This document shows, piece by piece, positions 1-10,344 of a stretch of 57,183 bases of DNA (position 1 is the stretch's first letter; the number at the start of each line of letters is the position of its first letter). The position numbers and the translations under genes were made by a program. The notes beneath the pieces are model-generated. The model saw nothing but the letters and a program-made list of their open reading frames with translations. It searched no databases and was not told the DNA's origin. This DNA comes from Alphaproteobacteria bacterium (GTDB lineage: Bacteria; Pseudomonadota; Alphaproteobacteria; SMXP01): contig JANQPV010000071.1 in assembly GCA_028285305.1 (NCBI GenBank), positions 1-57,183 of the forward strand, in the 5' to 3' direction.

Positions 1-87
1 CGTCAACGTCGTCTTGCCATGGTCAACATGACCAATCGTGCCAATGTTACAATGCGGCTTCGAGCGCTCAAACTTCTCCTTCGACAT
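1..87 (-). CDS. tuf: Elongation factor Tu, N-terminal 29 codons (cut by window edge)
   Basis: The reverse strand from 87 reads [20 protein letters not shown] followed by VDHGKTTLT, the N-terminus of EF-Tu including the start of the G1/P-loop (GHVDHGKT). EF-Tu is the GTPase that delivers aminoacyl-tRNA to the ribosome. Only 29 codons are inside the window and the gene runs off the left edge. It lies downstream of tRNA-Tyr and tRNA-Gly on the same strand, the familiar bacterial tRNA-tuf linkage. The ribosome-binding site is weak (GAGAG about 9 bases before the ATG). Identity is clear despite the short length. Confidence 0.95.
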   Translation of the reverse strand, partial: MSKEKFERSKPHCNIGTIGHVDHGKTTLT

Positions 88-210
88 CTTTCAACTCTCT
101 TTATGCAGTGTTATCGTTCTACTCTGTATACATATAAACGGTGCGTCTCTGTTCTCGCAACGAGTGATCCTGATTCACACGCGGCAATTGCACCTCGGAT
201 TATGGAATGG

Positions 211-281
211 AGCGGGTGAAGGGAATCGAACCCTCGTCTTGAGCTTGGAAGGCTCCTGCTCTACCGTTGAGCTACACCCGC
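211..281 (-). tRNA. tRNA-Gly (anticodon TCC)
   Basis: The reverse strand folds as a 71-nt cloverleaf. The acceptor stem starts GCGGGTG and pairs with CACCCGC before a T discriminator at 211. The D-arm is TAGCTC...GAGC, the anticodon loop CTTCCAA gives TCC, and the T-arm contains GGTTCGATTCC. The 3' CCA is not encoded. It sits 23 bases downstream of tRNA-Tyr and 123 bases before tuf, so the three are probably co-transcribed. Confidence 0.96.
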
Positions 282-304
282 TGCGCAGTACTAACTCCGC
301 GTCC

Positions 305-389
305 TGGTGGAGGGAGTTGGATTCGAACCAACGTAGGCATAGCCAACGGGTTTACAGCCCGTCCCTTTTAACCACTCAGGCACCCCTCC
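305..389 (-). tRNA. tRNA-Tyr (anticodon GTA)
   Basis: This is an 85-nt class II tRNA on the reverse strand with an encoded CCA (complement of 305-307). The acceptor stem is GGAGGGG pairing with CTCCCTCC around the end. The anticodon loop CTGTAAA gives GTA, a long variable arm precedes the T-arm, and the T-loop is GGTTCGAATCC. The long variable arm plus GTA identifies tyrosine. It is the first gene of the tRNA-Tyr/tRNA-Gly/tuf run. Confidence 0.96.
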
Positions 390-416
390 GAGAACGCGAT
401 TTTCATTGAAGCGCAG

Positions 417-445
417 GGACTAGGACAATCACCTGACACTGTCAA
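417..445 (-). promoter_or_regulatory. Candidate promoter for tRNA-Tyr/tRNA-Gly/tuf
   Basis: On the reverse strand TTGACA (440-445) is followed by a 17-base spacer and TAGTCC (417-422), ending 27 bases before the tRNA-Tyr 5' end. The -35 is a perfect consensus and the -10 is weak. Spacing and position fit a sigma-70 promoter for the tRNA-tuf transcript. This is a prediction from sequence only. Confidence 0.5.
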
Positions 446-570
446 TCGAAATCAATGGCGCCAAGACGGACCTTACCATAGATAAAAGCCCTTTCTACGC
501 GGCGCAAGACACGAGGACAAATAAACCAGGCATCAAAGGCGCAATCGGCGGCACATACCAACTAAAACAA

Positions 571-600
571 ACCCGCTGCCTGAAGCACCAGGCAGCGGGT
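571..600 (-). terminator. Intrinsic terminator after the Ala-rich lipoprotein gene
   Basis: A 12-bp perfect inverted repeat (ACCCGCTGCCTG / CAGGCAGCGGGT) has a 6-base loop. Reading on the reverse strand the stem is followed by a T-rich tract (TTTGTTTT). It lies 48 bases beyond the stop of the gene ending at 648. Confidence 0.8.
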
Positions 601-647
601 CAAAATCAGTTCAAAGATCGCGGTCGCCCGCGACCGAACGCCAAATA

Positions 648-1127
648 CTATTGAGGCAACACGTCTCCGACGGCGTCTGCTGCGTCATCTGCAGCGCCTT
701 CAACGGCGTCTGCAGCGTCGTCGCCAGCAGCTTCCGCTGCTTCTTCCGTGCTCTCAAGCGCATCGTCCACAGCCTCAGCCGCATCGTTTGCCATATCCTC
801 GGCACCTTGCACGGCGTCTTCCGTAGCTTCGCCAACAGCATCCATTGCATCAGTCGCTACATCACCAGCAGCATCCATCGCATCGCCTGCGGCTTCGCCA
901 GCTGAATCCATCGCATCGCCAGCAGCATCCATCGCATCACCTGCGGCTTCCCCGGCTGCATCTCCCAGAGACTCCATTGCATCTCCGGTAGCGTCAGCCG
1001 CATCTTCAATGGCGCTGCCAGCATCATCAGCTGCTTCTTGCGCCTGCTCACACGCCGCTAATCCAAAAGCCCCCGCCAGTACGGTCGCCCCCAACAACAA
1101 TTTTCTCAAGTTCGACAAATCTGCCAT
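648..1127 (-). CDS. Alanine-rich repetitive lipoprotein of unknown function
   Basis: The predicted product is 159 aa. The N-terminus (MADLSNLRKLLLGATVLAG) is a signal peptide ending in a lipobox LAAC, so the mature protein should begin with an acylated Cys near residue 26. The rest is almost only Ala, Asp, Glu, Gly, Met and Val. It has imperfect repeats such as GDAMDAAGDAMDSAGEAAGD, predicted to be strongly acidic amphipathic helix or coiled coil. I chose the ATG at 1127 over the one at 1157 because AAAGGAAC lies 6-9 bases before it and the signal peptide then starts normally. A strong terminator follows. It resembles LEA- or Lpp-like helical envelope proteins only in composition, and no family is claimed. 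Confidence 0.75.
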   Translation of the reverse strand: MADLSNLRKLLLGATVLAGAFGLAACEQAQEAADDAGSAIEDAADATGDAMESLGDAAGEAAGDAMDAAGDAMDSAGEAAGDAMDAAGDVATDAMDAVGEATEDAVQGAEDMANDAAEAVDDALESTEEAAEAAGDDAADAVEGAADDAADAVGDVLPQ

Positions 1128-1322
1128 TTCAATGTTCCTTTCCCGCTCAATGCCCAAGTGAACCGCCGCGCGTTAACCTAAACACCATATTTGACAAAAG
1201 ATCAAACATCTCCCGCGCTAAACGGTCAGAGAGATACCGGCATATGGTTAACAAAACGAAGCAGTACCAGGGACCAATTTTGTCACAACCCGGCGAAGGC
1301 CTCGCCTATTTGCCCGCGTTTC

Positions 1323-3053
1323 CTAAGTCGCTTCGCCTCCAAATCGCTCTGACCACAGTTCAATATCTTCATCTGTAAGCTTGCGAAACAAAGGTTCTGG
1401 CACGTCGAGCGCGGTCCCGGGTTTGATAAATGTCAAAAATTCGCGCATCTCTGCCTTCGGCCACGGCAGAGTTCCGTCCGGCCGACCCTGACCAACCGAA
1501 GAATGCAAGGTCTCGGCGGTTGCAGGAATGATCGGCCAGCTCATGTGAGCATAAAGATGAATGAGGTTTATCCCAATCCCCACACCCAAGGCGGCCGCTT
1601 TGGGATCTTCCTTAAACTTTGTCCACGGCGCAGCAACGGTGAGGTACTCGTTTCCTCGCGCCCATATGGCACGCAGTTGAGTGACCGCCTTGCGAAACTC
1701 CATTTCTTCTAAGCAGCGAACATATTCAGTAATCCTCTGATCCAGGTCCGACGCCAAGGCAACTTCCAAGTCGGTCCACTCGCCACCTTCTGGAACTGCG
1801 CCATCAAATCGGCTTGCTGTAAATTTCAGCACCCGATTAACGAAATTGCCCAGCACATCCGCCAAATCCGAATTGACCACCGAAGCGAAGTGATCCCAAG
1901 TAAAGGAAGAATCACTGCTCTCGGGCGCATTGGCCATCAAATAGTAACGCCAATAGTCCGCCGGCAGCAGTTCAAGCGCCTGATCCATGAAGACCCCTCG
2001 CTTCTGACTGGTCGAGAACTGACCGCCATAATAGTTCAGATAGTTGAAGCCCTTTATATAGTCGACCAACTTCCAAGGCTCTCCCGACCCTAGAATGGTT
2101 GCCGGGAACCCGATGGTGTGGAACGGAACATTGTCTTTGCCCATGAATTGGACGTACTTAACCGAATCGGCAGCTTCCCCATACCACCAGCTTTTCCAAT
2201 CCCTGTTGTCCGGATCCAGGTCAGCCCACTCCTTTGTCGCGGAGATGTAGCCGATCGGCGCGTCGAACCACACGTAGAACACTTTGCCTTCAAATTCCGG
2301 CCACTTGGTTCCTTTGTCCGTTTCGTGAGTAACGCTGATGCCCCACTTGATGTCACGCGTGATGCCGCGATCAAGCAGACCCTCATCCAGCCATTTATTC
2401 GCGATGCCGGAAACCACGGGCGGCCAGTCTGCATGCTGATTAACCCAATCGCGAAGTCGTTCGGCAAGGGCGGATTGCCTGAGGTAAAGGTGATCGCTTT
2501 TGCGCACCTCTAAGTTGGTCGATCCCGAAATCGCAGAACGGGGCTCTAAGAGGTCGGTCGGATCGAGGACCCGCGTGCAATTCTCACATTGATCGCCGCG
2601 GGCATTTTCGTAGCCGCAATGCGGGCACGTGCCGACAATGTATCGATCCGGCAGGAAACGATCATCATCGATGGAGTAGATCTGCTCGATCGAGCGGGCT
2701 TCGATATAACCGTTCTCGTCCAATTGGTCGGCGAGATGCTGCGTCAGTTCATGGTTTTGAACCGCCGAGGTCCGCCCGAAATGATCCCAAGACAGGCCAA
2801 AGCGCTCGCCGATTTCCGCCTGTGCGGCATGCATTTCCGCACAGAATGTCTCGACATCTTTCCCCGCTTCGGCGGCGGCAAGCTCGGTGGGAGTACCATG
2901 CTCATCCGTTGCACAAATACAGAGCACTTCATTCCTACGGGACCGTTGGAAGCGCGCATAAACATCGGCCGGGAGCATGTGACCGACCAGGTTTCCAAGA
3001 TGCTTAATGCCGTTGACGTAGGGCAGTGCCGCAGTGATCAGAATTCGAGCCAT
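1323..3053 (-). CDS. metG: Methionyl-tRNA synthetase
   Basis: The product is 576 aa, a class I aminoacyl-tRNA synthetase that charges tRNA-Met. The HIGH-type motif is HLGN (18-21). A single zinc knuckle is visible as CPHC (143-146) and CENC (156-159). The Met-binding and Rossmann region contains [16 protein letters not shown] (258-273), followed by the anticodon-binding helical domain. The KMSKS loop is replaced by QFSTSQKRG (345-353). The first Lys is Gln, Met is Phe and the second Lys is Thr, with a Lys two positions after the last Ser. There is no C-terminal EMAP/Trbp111-like domain. The start has TAAGGCAAAGTC before ATG. The gene stands alone on its strand. The family assignment is very secure. 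Confidence 0.96.
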   Translation of the reverse strand: MARILITAALPYVNGIKHLGNLVGHMLPADVYARFQRSRRNEVLCICATDEHGTPTELAAAEAGKDVETFCAEMHAAQAEIGERFGLSWDHFGRTSAVQNHELTQHLADQLDENGYIEARSIEQIYSIDDDRFLPDRYIVGTCPHCGYENARGDQCENCTRVLDPTDLLEPRSAISGSTNLEVRKSDHLYLRQSALAERLRDWVNQHADWPPVVSGIANKWLDEGLLDRGITRDIKWGISVTHETDKGTKWPEFEGKVFYVWFDAPIGYISATKEWADLDPDNRDWKSWWYGEAADSVKYVQFMGKDNVPFHTIGFPATILGSGEPWKLVDYIKGFNYLNYYGGQFSTSQKRGVFMDQALELLPADYWRYYLMANAPESSDSSFTWDHFASVVNSDLADVLGNFVNRVLKFTASRFDGAVPEGGEWTDLEVALASDLDQRITEYVRCLEEMEFRKAVTQLRAIWARGNEYLTVAAPWTKFKEDPKAAALGVGIGINLIHLYAHMSWPIIPATAETLHSSVGQGRPDGTLPWPKAEMREFLTFIKPGTALDVPEPLFRKLTDEDIELWSERFGGEAT

Positions 3054-3303
3054 GACTTTGCCTTATGCGAGTTTTCGCTCCCTGTGAAGTTCGAATGAAT
3101 GTCAAAGATGAACATTGGACCTGCAATGAGACTGATGGTGTTCGACCGTTGTGTCTGCGGCGCTATCACACGCACCTTGCCGCAATGTGAATGAGGGTTG
3201 AAGCCCGCGCCATTGTAGACGCGGTCGAACGCAGCCAAATCCTTAGAAGAGCAAACGCATTCGTCCGCTTAAACGACGAACTGTCGAAAGGAAAGGTATT
3301 GAT

Positions 3304-3621
3304 ATGAAGTTCATCTCAGTTCTCGCCGGAACGGTTTTTCTGGCACTCGCATCAACGGCCGCAACAGCAGGACACAGCACCCCGCTGTCCAATTCCAGTT
3401 TCGTAGAGGTGGGGTTCAAAAAGCACTTTGGCAAGCATCATTACAAGAAAGGGTTTTACGGCAAAAACCGCTTTGGGCACCACCGCTACCACGGCAAGCG
3501 CTTCGGCCATAACTCGTTCAAACACGGATATTATCGATCAAAGCCATTCGGTTTCTATAGCTCTCCTCACAGGTTCAAGGGCTCATTTGGATACAATGGA
3601 TATGGGCGCTTCAGACACTAA
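3304..3621 (+). CDS. Small secreted His/Lys/Gly/Tyr-rich protein
   Basis: The 105-aa product begins with a clear signal peptide (MKFISVLAGTVFLALASTAA, cleavage near ATAG at residue 22-24). The mature part is highly basic and rich in His, Lys, Gly, Phe, Tyr and Arg, with short units such as KKHFGKHHYKKGFYGKNRFG. The ATG has AAAGGAAAGG upstream. Such composition is seen in small periplasmic or secreted metal-binding or structural proteins. I do not recognise a family, and metal binding by the His clusters is inference. Confidence 0.7.
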   Translation: MKFISVLAGTVFLALASTAATAGHSTPLSNSSFVEVGFKKHFGKHHYKKGFYGKNRFGHHRYHGKRFGHNSFKHGYYRSKPFGFYSSPHRFKGSFGYNGYGRFRH

Positions 3622-3697
3622 AGAAGCACGCGCCTCTTAACCGGAGCCTCATGCTTAGACGCTATCCTACTCGGGCGCTGCAAATCATGAGGCTCAA

Positions 3698-3991
3698 ATG
3701 GACATGCCTGAAGCCGCTCCCTACATCATCTTGTTCCTTGTCAGCCTAGTCTTGGCGTACGGCGCCGGATGGCGCGCCGCCCTCCAACACGTTGATGCAG
3801 ACAAGCTTGAAGATGTCGCCGTAGATGAAACGCTTGCCGCTCTGACACCAGATACGTTGGCCGGTATAGATACGCACTTGCAAACCGGCAAAAAAATCGC
3901 AGCGATCAAGCATCTTCGCAGCGAGAAGGCGATGGGACTGAGAAAGGCAAAGTTAGTGGTCGAACGCCGCGCCAGAAACCTGGGACTCTAA
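3698..3991 (+). CDS. Single-pass membrane protein with ribosomal L7/L12 C-terminal-like domain
   Basis: The product is 97 aa. Residues 8-26 are one transmembrane helix (YIILFLVSLVLAYGAGW). A linker follows, then residues 61-97 (TGKKIAAIKHLRSEKAMG, then LRKAKLVVE) match the helix-turn-helix core of the L7/L12 C-terminal domain, where ribosomal proteins have KIxVIKxVRxxTGLGLKEAKxLVE. GAGG lies 5 bases before the ATG. Proteins of this design are common small unknowns in Proteobacteria. It is not ribosomal L7/L12, because the N-terminal dimerisation domain is absent and there is a membrane anchor. Its role is unknown. Confidence 0.75.
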   Translation: MDMPEAAPYIILFLVSLVLAYGAGWRAALQHVDADKLEDVAVDETLAALTPDTLAGIDTHLQTGKKIAAIKHLRSEKAMGLRKAKLVVERRARNLGL

Positions 3992-4024
3992 AGGCTTTCG
4001 TCTGCACCCGTTCCATTGGATGAC

Positions 4025-4053
4025 CAAAAAAAAGGGCGGCTTCACAGCCGCCC
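4025..4053 (-). terminator. Intrinsic terminator of the inverse autotransporter gene
   Basis: GGGCGGC (4034-4040) and GCCGCCC (4047-4053) pair around a six-base loop. The adjoining A-run at 4026-4033 becomes a U-tract when read on the reverse strand. It lies 26 bases past the stop at 4079. Confidence 0.85.
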
Positions 4054-4078
4054 CCATCAAAGTGTTCTTAAACTCTCC

Positions 4079-5926
4079 TTACGGACAGTTTGCCGATGTG
4101 TAAGTCGTCCCGCTGATCTCTACATCACCGGTGAACGTCTCGCCGTTGGCGTCGCACACGACGCCCGTGACAGCGGCGCCCGCCTCAATCGTGTTGCCAG
4201 ATCCAGCCAACGTGGTGCCCGTAGACCCGGCTTGAATGTCGATTACGTTCTCATCCAACGTCCCGCCAAATGTCGTGTTGTTCAGCGTTACCGAATTGTT
4301 CGGGCCAACAATCTGGATGACGTGGGCCGGCACGGTATTGAGAATGTTTGAGAACGAACTATTCGTAATCGTGATCGTAGATCCGCCGGTCGTTTCGCCG
4401 AAGACAATGCCGGCGCGTCGGGCGTTGTTCACAGAGAGATTGTCAACGATTACAACGGCTCCGTCATCTACATCCAAGCCGTCGCGCACATTCGCAATAG
4501 ACGTATTGCGGATGGTCGTGGTGGTGTTGTCCCGAAGCAAGATACCGTCCGATCCCGTATCCCGGATGGCGACATCTTCGATCACAACACCTGTCGTGCC
4601 GATCTCGGAAGTAATGCCACGATTGTTCAAATCGCCTGGATTGTTGTTCCCGACCAGCGTCACCCCTTGAACGCGGCCATTGGTCCCCGTCGTGATGACG
4701 GCATTTGAACCGGCGCCCAATGTGGTGTTGACGATCGTGGGTCGCGAACCGGGAGCGGTAAAGGAACTCGACGCACCTGATGTTGCGCCGGTGATTGGCA
4801 GCGAAGCCCCGCCCCCAAGAACAGTCTGGTTTGCAACCATCGTCACGCCGTTGCCGGTGTCCACGTTGCCACCTGAACCGTCCACGACAACAACCGAGTT
4901 CGAACCAGCATTCGTGAGTGCTGTCTGGAGGTTGCCCGAGCTGTCAACAACCAATACGGTATTGATGAGTTGACCGTTGGGGTCCAAGGCACCCTCGGTA
5001 AAGGTTTCAGAGAACGAGCTAGACGTCGAGATAATGTCGATATCGCGTTCAATGCGTTCGACCATCCGGTGCTCAAGGGCACTATAGCGATGGTAACGGC
5101 TTTTGTTTGCATTCGGACCAAAGGGCAAACGCAAACGGATGACCCCTTCGAATTGACCATCGCGGACATCGTCGTGCTTGAATTCCGCGCGAATGCTAAG
5201 GCGCGAACCTTCGACCTGCGGGATAATATTGTTGATGCGGTAGGTGGCGCGGGCCATCGGACCGGTGAGCCCCTGGACAGGGCCGTCATCGAAATGGAAC
5301 CCGCCCGCATGAACCCAGGCTTCATGCTTGTCGGTGGCCCATCCCATGCGATCTAGGGGGATCCGGGCCCCCACTTCGGCATCAAAACCGTAAAGGGCGC
5401 GTTCGATAACTGTCGTAGTGGTCGTATCGAGCACAATAGTTCCGCCGCTAATCCGGCCAGCCGATGTCGTCGACGTTCCAGAAGTCGCCTTGTTGTCGAC
5501 GGGGACATAGCCGTTGAGCCGGCCATCGAAGTTCTCCGTCAGAGCTTCAAATCCAGCCGCAAACTGAGAGAATCGATTGTTGAACTCGGTTTCCCGCACA
5601 TCGAGACTGGCCCAAGCACCCACATTGACCCGAGCCGGCAGCATGTGGCGTACACCTAGGGCAAAATTCCCTTCAACCGCACCCGCCTCAAAGAGCTTTC
5701 CTCGCGCATCAGCGAACAACAGCGTCGTTCGGTTTTGCGCCAGGGGTGCAAAGATCGTGATTTCGCCGCGATGACGTTCAGTCGAAGCTGCACCGCCCAG
5801 TTCGATCCAAGGCGCCCACTTGTCCCCTTCGGCTTGCGCTTGGGCACACAGTGCCGCCATTGAAACTCCAGCTAAAAGTGCGCCGAGCTTTCCAGCTTTG
5901 GTTCGCTGCTTACGCCCCGTTGTCAT
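4079..5926 (-). CDS. Inverse autotransporter (intimin/invasin-type barrel) with beta-helix passenger
   Basis: The product is 615 aa. A signal peptide (residues 1-32, ending AQAQA) is followed by an inverse-autotransporter beta-barrel (about 35-290). The barrel has the family patterns ITIFAPLAQN, LLFADARG, LPARVNVGAWASLDVRET, FAAGFEALTENFDGRLNGY and IRLRLPFG. A conserved linker (LEHRMVERIERDIDII) follows. The C-terminal 300 residues are Thr/Asn/Gly/Val-rich with repeated strands such as GVVIEDVAIRDTGSDGILLR, typical of a right-handed parallel beta-helix. In this secretion class the N-terminal barrel anchors in the outer membrane and the C-terminus is displayed outside. No Ig-like or C-type lectin domains are seen. 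ATG at 5926 is chosen because AAAAAGGGGT lies 6 bases upstream. The alternative at 5992 would add 22 residues before the signal. Confidence 0.85.
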   Translation of the reverse strand: MTTGRKQRTKAGKLGALLAGVSMAALCAQAQAEGDKWAPWIELGGAASTERHRGEITIFAPLAQNRTTLLFADARGKLFEAGAVEGNFALGVRHMLPARVNVGAWASLDVRETEFNNRFSQFAAGFEALTENFDGRLNGYVPVDNKATSGTSTTSAGRISGGTIVLDTTTTTVIERALYGFDAEVGARIPLDRMGWATDKHEAWVHAGGFHFDDGPVQGLTGPMARATYRINNIIPQVEGSRLSIRAEFKHDDVRDGQFEGVIRLRLPFGPNANKSRYHRYSALEHRMVERIERDIDIISTSSSFSETFTEGALDPNGQLINTVLVVDSSGNLQTALTNAGSNSVVVVDGSGGNVDTGNGVTMVANQTVLGGGASLPITGATSGASSSFTAPGSRPTIVNTTLGAGSNAVITTGTNGRVQGVTLVGNNNPGDLNNRGITSEIGTTGVVIEDVAIRDTGSDGILLRDNTTTTIRNTSIANVRDGLDVDDGAVVIVDNLSVNNARRAGIVFGETTGGSTITITNSSFSNILNTVPAHVIQIVGPNNSVTLNNTTFGGTLDENVIDIQAGSTGTTLAGSGNTIEAGAAVTGVVCDANGETFTGDVEISGTTYTSANCP

Positions 5927-6230
5927 CTTCGTACCCCTTTTTGACCCGTTTTGGGACAATTCTCCTGTTAGACCTGTGCCAAGTTGAAACACTGGCCACA
6001 GCTATCTCAGGACTTGCAAAAATCATTCACGCAGGGGCAAATCGAACCGAATTCCGGGAAAATAAATCCGCTTCTGGAATAAGCGAATCGCCCCCGAGCA
6101 AAACCGTTTGTTTCGTTTCGGACCAAGTGCAAAAGCACCGATCCATTTTGATTTCTTCCTTGCAAATTGAACGCCAGCAAGGGACCCTGAACGGGTTCGT
6201 TGGAGAACACACAGCAAGTCGGGGGTTAAC
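5927..6230. other. Intergenic region between divergent genes
   Basis: This is 304 bases between the start of the inverse autotransporter (leftward) and the start of a small membrane protein (rightward). It must hold both promoters. I see no convincing -35/-10 pair, operator or RNA gene. No conserved ORF is present. Confidence 0.6.
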
Positions 6231-6560
6231 ATGGAAGCTGTACAGCCTTACTTCGAGCAAGCTCTCGCCTGGGCGAGAGAAGGCTTCAATCAGGTCAATG
6301 CCGTTCAAGGTCTGATCATCGGCGTGGTGGCTGCATTCATCATGACGCAGTACGGCCGCATATTCGTCATTGCTCTGGGCGCCACCATCATTCACATCGT
6401 CGCCGACCTTGTGGTTCCGGTCATTGCCAACGGCGCCGATTTCGCTCTGCCGCCCTTACTGGAGACCTCGTTCTGGCGCTATGTGGCCGTGCTCTATCTC
6501 GGCTACTTTATCGTCATCACGGTCTTTTACATCATTAAGCGAACGCTACTTCGCGGATAG
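6231..6560 (+). CDS. Small three-helix membrane protein, unknown function
   Basis: The product is 109 aa. It has a short amphipathic N-terminus and hydrophobic segments at about 25-40, 45-67 and 83-103 (VAVLYLGYFIVITVFYII). I do not recognise a family. The gene is a single transcription unit: it starts 304 bases after the divergent autotransporter gene and ends before a strong terminator shared with katG. Coding bias and a good terminator support a real gene. Confidence 0.65.
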   Translation: MEAVQPYFEQALAWAREGFNQVNAVQGLIIGVVAAFIMTQYGRIFVIALGATIIHIVADLVVPVIANGADFALPPLLETSFWRYVAVLYLGYFIVITVFYIIKRTLLRG

Positions 6561-6588
6561 GGCCTTTCCAATCCGTCCTGATACAAAC

Positions 6589-6617
6589 AAGCCGCCCTGT
6601 TGATCACAGGGCGGCTT
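6589..6617. terminator. Bidirectional terminator between convergent genes
   Basis: A 12-bp stem (AAGCCGCCCTGT / ACAGGGCGGCTT) encloses a 5-base loop. T-rich sequence flanks it on both sides (TTCTTCG forward, TTGTTTG reverse). It separates the gene ending at 6560 from katG, which ends at 6653 on the other strand. Confidence 0.85.
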
Positions 6618-6652
6618 CTTCGTACGTTCGCGTTATGCGACGCAGGAATTGA

Positions 6653-8950
<2,298 letters not shown>

Positions 8951-8957
8951 TTAGTAG

Positions 8958-8974
8958 TTTAGAATAGTTCTAAG
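8958..8974 (-). promoter_or_regulatory. Probable Irr box (iron control element) upstream of katG
   Basis: The perfect palindrome TTAGAA-TAG-TTCTAA occupies 8959-8973, and T8958 extends it to TTTAGAA on one side. Alphaproteobacterial Irr sites (ICE boxes) have the form TTTAGAA-N3-TTCTAAA, so this matches all but the last base. It lies 38-54 bases upstream of the katG GTG, inside the likely promoter. Iron or heme-status control of this heme enzyme is the natural reading. A generic palindrome cannot be excluded. Confidence 0.65.
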
Positions 8975-9128
8975 CTAGGGCAGTTCGAGTCACTTGTCAC
9001 GCGAAAAAGTGTGTGCCCCCTCGCCGACCATATGGCCAAGGCGCGAAAGCCGCTGGACCCCAGCCCAAAGCCGGATTCCATCCCCCCCGATGGTGTGATA
9101 AAGGGGGACCAGATCTGGCAACGTTTGG

Positions 9129-9830
9129 ATGGACAAATTGCAGCTGCAGCGTTTTATCATCACTGGGTTTCTGACCGCGATCCCGCTCATCGTTACCTAT
9201 GTGATCATCGCCTTCATTTTCCGATTGCTAGCGGCCGTTGGTACACCAATCATCACCTTTTTGACGGATATGCTCAATCGTGTGTCTCCGGGTATGGCCG
9301 AATTCTATGTTCATCCGGTCGTTCAATCCGTACTCGGCATAGTGGTGGTTGTTTTTGCGCTTTATGTGCTCGGTTTTATCGCTTCGCTCGTGATTGGCCG
9401 CCGCCTCATTCGCAGCTTCGATCGCCAAGTCAGCCGTATTCCGTTCGTGCAGACCATTTACAGCGCAACCAAGAAGCTTATCGATACCTTCAAATCGAGC
9501 GAAGACGGTCACGACCAACGGGTGGTTCTTATCGAGTTTCCCTCTCCGGATATGAAAGCCGTCGGCTTTCTTACGCGAACGCTGATGGATTCGGACTCCG
9601 GCGAAGAGATTGCGGCCGTTTATGTTCCCACGACGCCGAACCCCACGTCCGGATATCTCGAACTGGTTCCGATGGATGAACTGGTTCTCACCGATTGGGA
9701 CTTTGACGACGCCATGAGCTTCATTATGTCGGGCGGCGCCGTCGCGCCGGAACACATCCACTATTCGAAAAGCGCTGCTCCCAAGGACTTCACACAGAAA
9801 TTGGCGGAACGATCTCGCCCCTCCATGTAG
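9129..9830 (+). CDS. DUF502 family membrane protein
   Basis: The product is 233 aa. Two hydrophobic segments (about 9-35 and 63-90, with ITGFLTAIPLIVTYVIIAF and LGIVVVVFALYVLGF) are followed by a soluble domain. That domain has the DUF502 hallmarks: IPFVQTIYSATKKLIDTF, VVLIEFPSPDMKAVGFLTR and VPTTPNPTSGYLELVP. The function of the family is unknown; it is widespread in bacteria and plants. The ribosome-binding site is poor. The gene is monocistronic and precedes tRNA-Thr by 143 bases. Confidence 0.88.
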   Translation: MDKLQLQRFIITGFLTAIPLIVTYVIIAFIFRLLAAVGTPIITFLTDMLNRVSPGMAEFYVHPVVQSVLGIVVVVFALYVLGFIASLVIGRRLIRSFDRQVSRIPFVQTIYSATKKLIDTFKSSEDGHDQRVVLIEFPSPDMKAVGFLTRTLMDSDSGEEIAAVYVPTTPNPTSGYLELVPMDELVLTDWDFDDAMSFIMSGGAVAPEHIHYSKSAAPKDFTQKLAERSRPSM

Positions 9831-9973
9831 GTCGGCGCTATGCACGTCGGATTTCTCCTTCGATTTCAGCAGACCGCGCAGTCACACACACTTTGCTTTG
9901 CCAGGCGTGCAATTTTCGACTATGTCTAGCGCCCCACCCTTCAGGTTGTCTTCTGACGAGGTGTCCTCCCAAA

Positions 9974-10049
9974 GCCGGCTTAGCTCAGATGGTAGAGCGG
10001 CTGATTTGTAATCAGTAGGTCGGGGGTTCGAGTCCCTCAGCCGGCACCA
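9974..10049 (+). tRNA. tRNA-Thr (anticodon TGT)
   Basis: A 76-nt cloverleaf including encoded CCA. The acceptor stem is GCCGGCT pairing with AGCCGGC, with discriminator A at 10046. The anticodon loop is TTTGTAA, giving TGT. The T-arm is GGGTTCGAGTCCC. No integrase or duplicated tRNA 3' end is visible nearby, so there is no sign that it serves as an integration site here. Confidence 0.96.
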
Positions 10050-10344
10050 GATCATTGATTGAATTCGAACTGCAAATTGAACCACATCGGGACGGAAGCT
10101 ACGCCAGGAAGTGTGCCATGACATCGCTCACGGCGCTAAGAGAGTCCTGAACACTAGAATTCACACTTCGGCCCAAAAGTGACAAAACAACTATCTCTAC
10201 TGATTGTCTCACGTGATCACATTTCCGACTTAAGCTTCCATCGTTAGTAAGCCCGCATGTCGGTCGGCAAACCGTCTCTAGCTTCACGTCCTCTAGCAAA
10301 GCAGATAGGCTCCTCAAGCAAGAATAATAGCGAGGCGGACGACT
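10050..10344. other. Intergenic region after tRNA-Thr
   Basis: About 295 bases with no recognisable gene, terminator or repeat. It separates tRNA-Thr from the next small membrane protein gene. Confidence 0.5.

Noticed and set aside
648-1127. Possible tandem DNA repeats or CRISPR-like array
   Set aside because: The repeats are short, imperfect and codon-phased in a coding sequence, with no regular spacers.
748-1161. Ala/Ser-rich plus-strand frame opposite the lipoprotein gene, looking like repeats
   Set aside because: It comes from reading the repetitive lipoprotein backwards. The lipobox, ribosome site and terminator favour the minus strand.
9974-10049. Integration site at tRNA-Thr
   Set aside because: No integrase, no duplicated tRNA end and no element boundary are visible.
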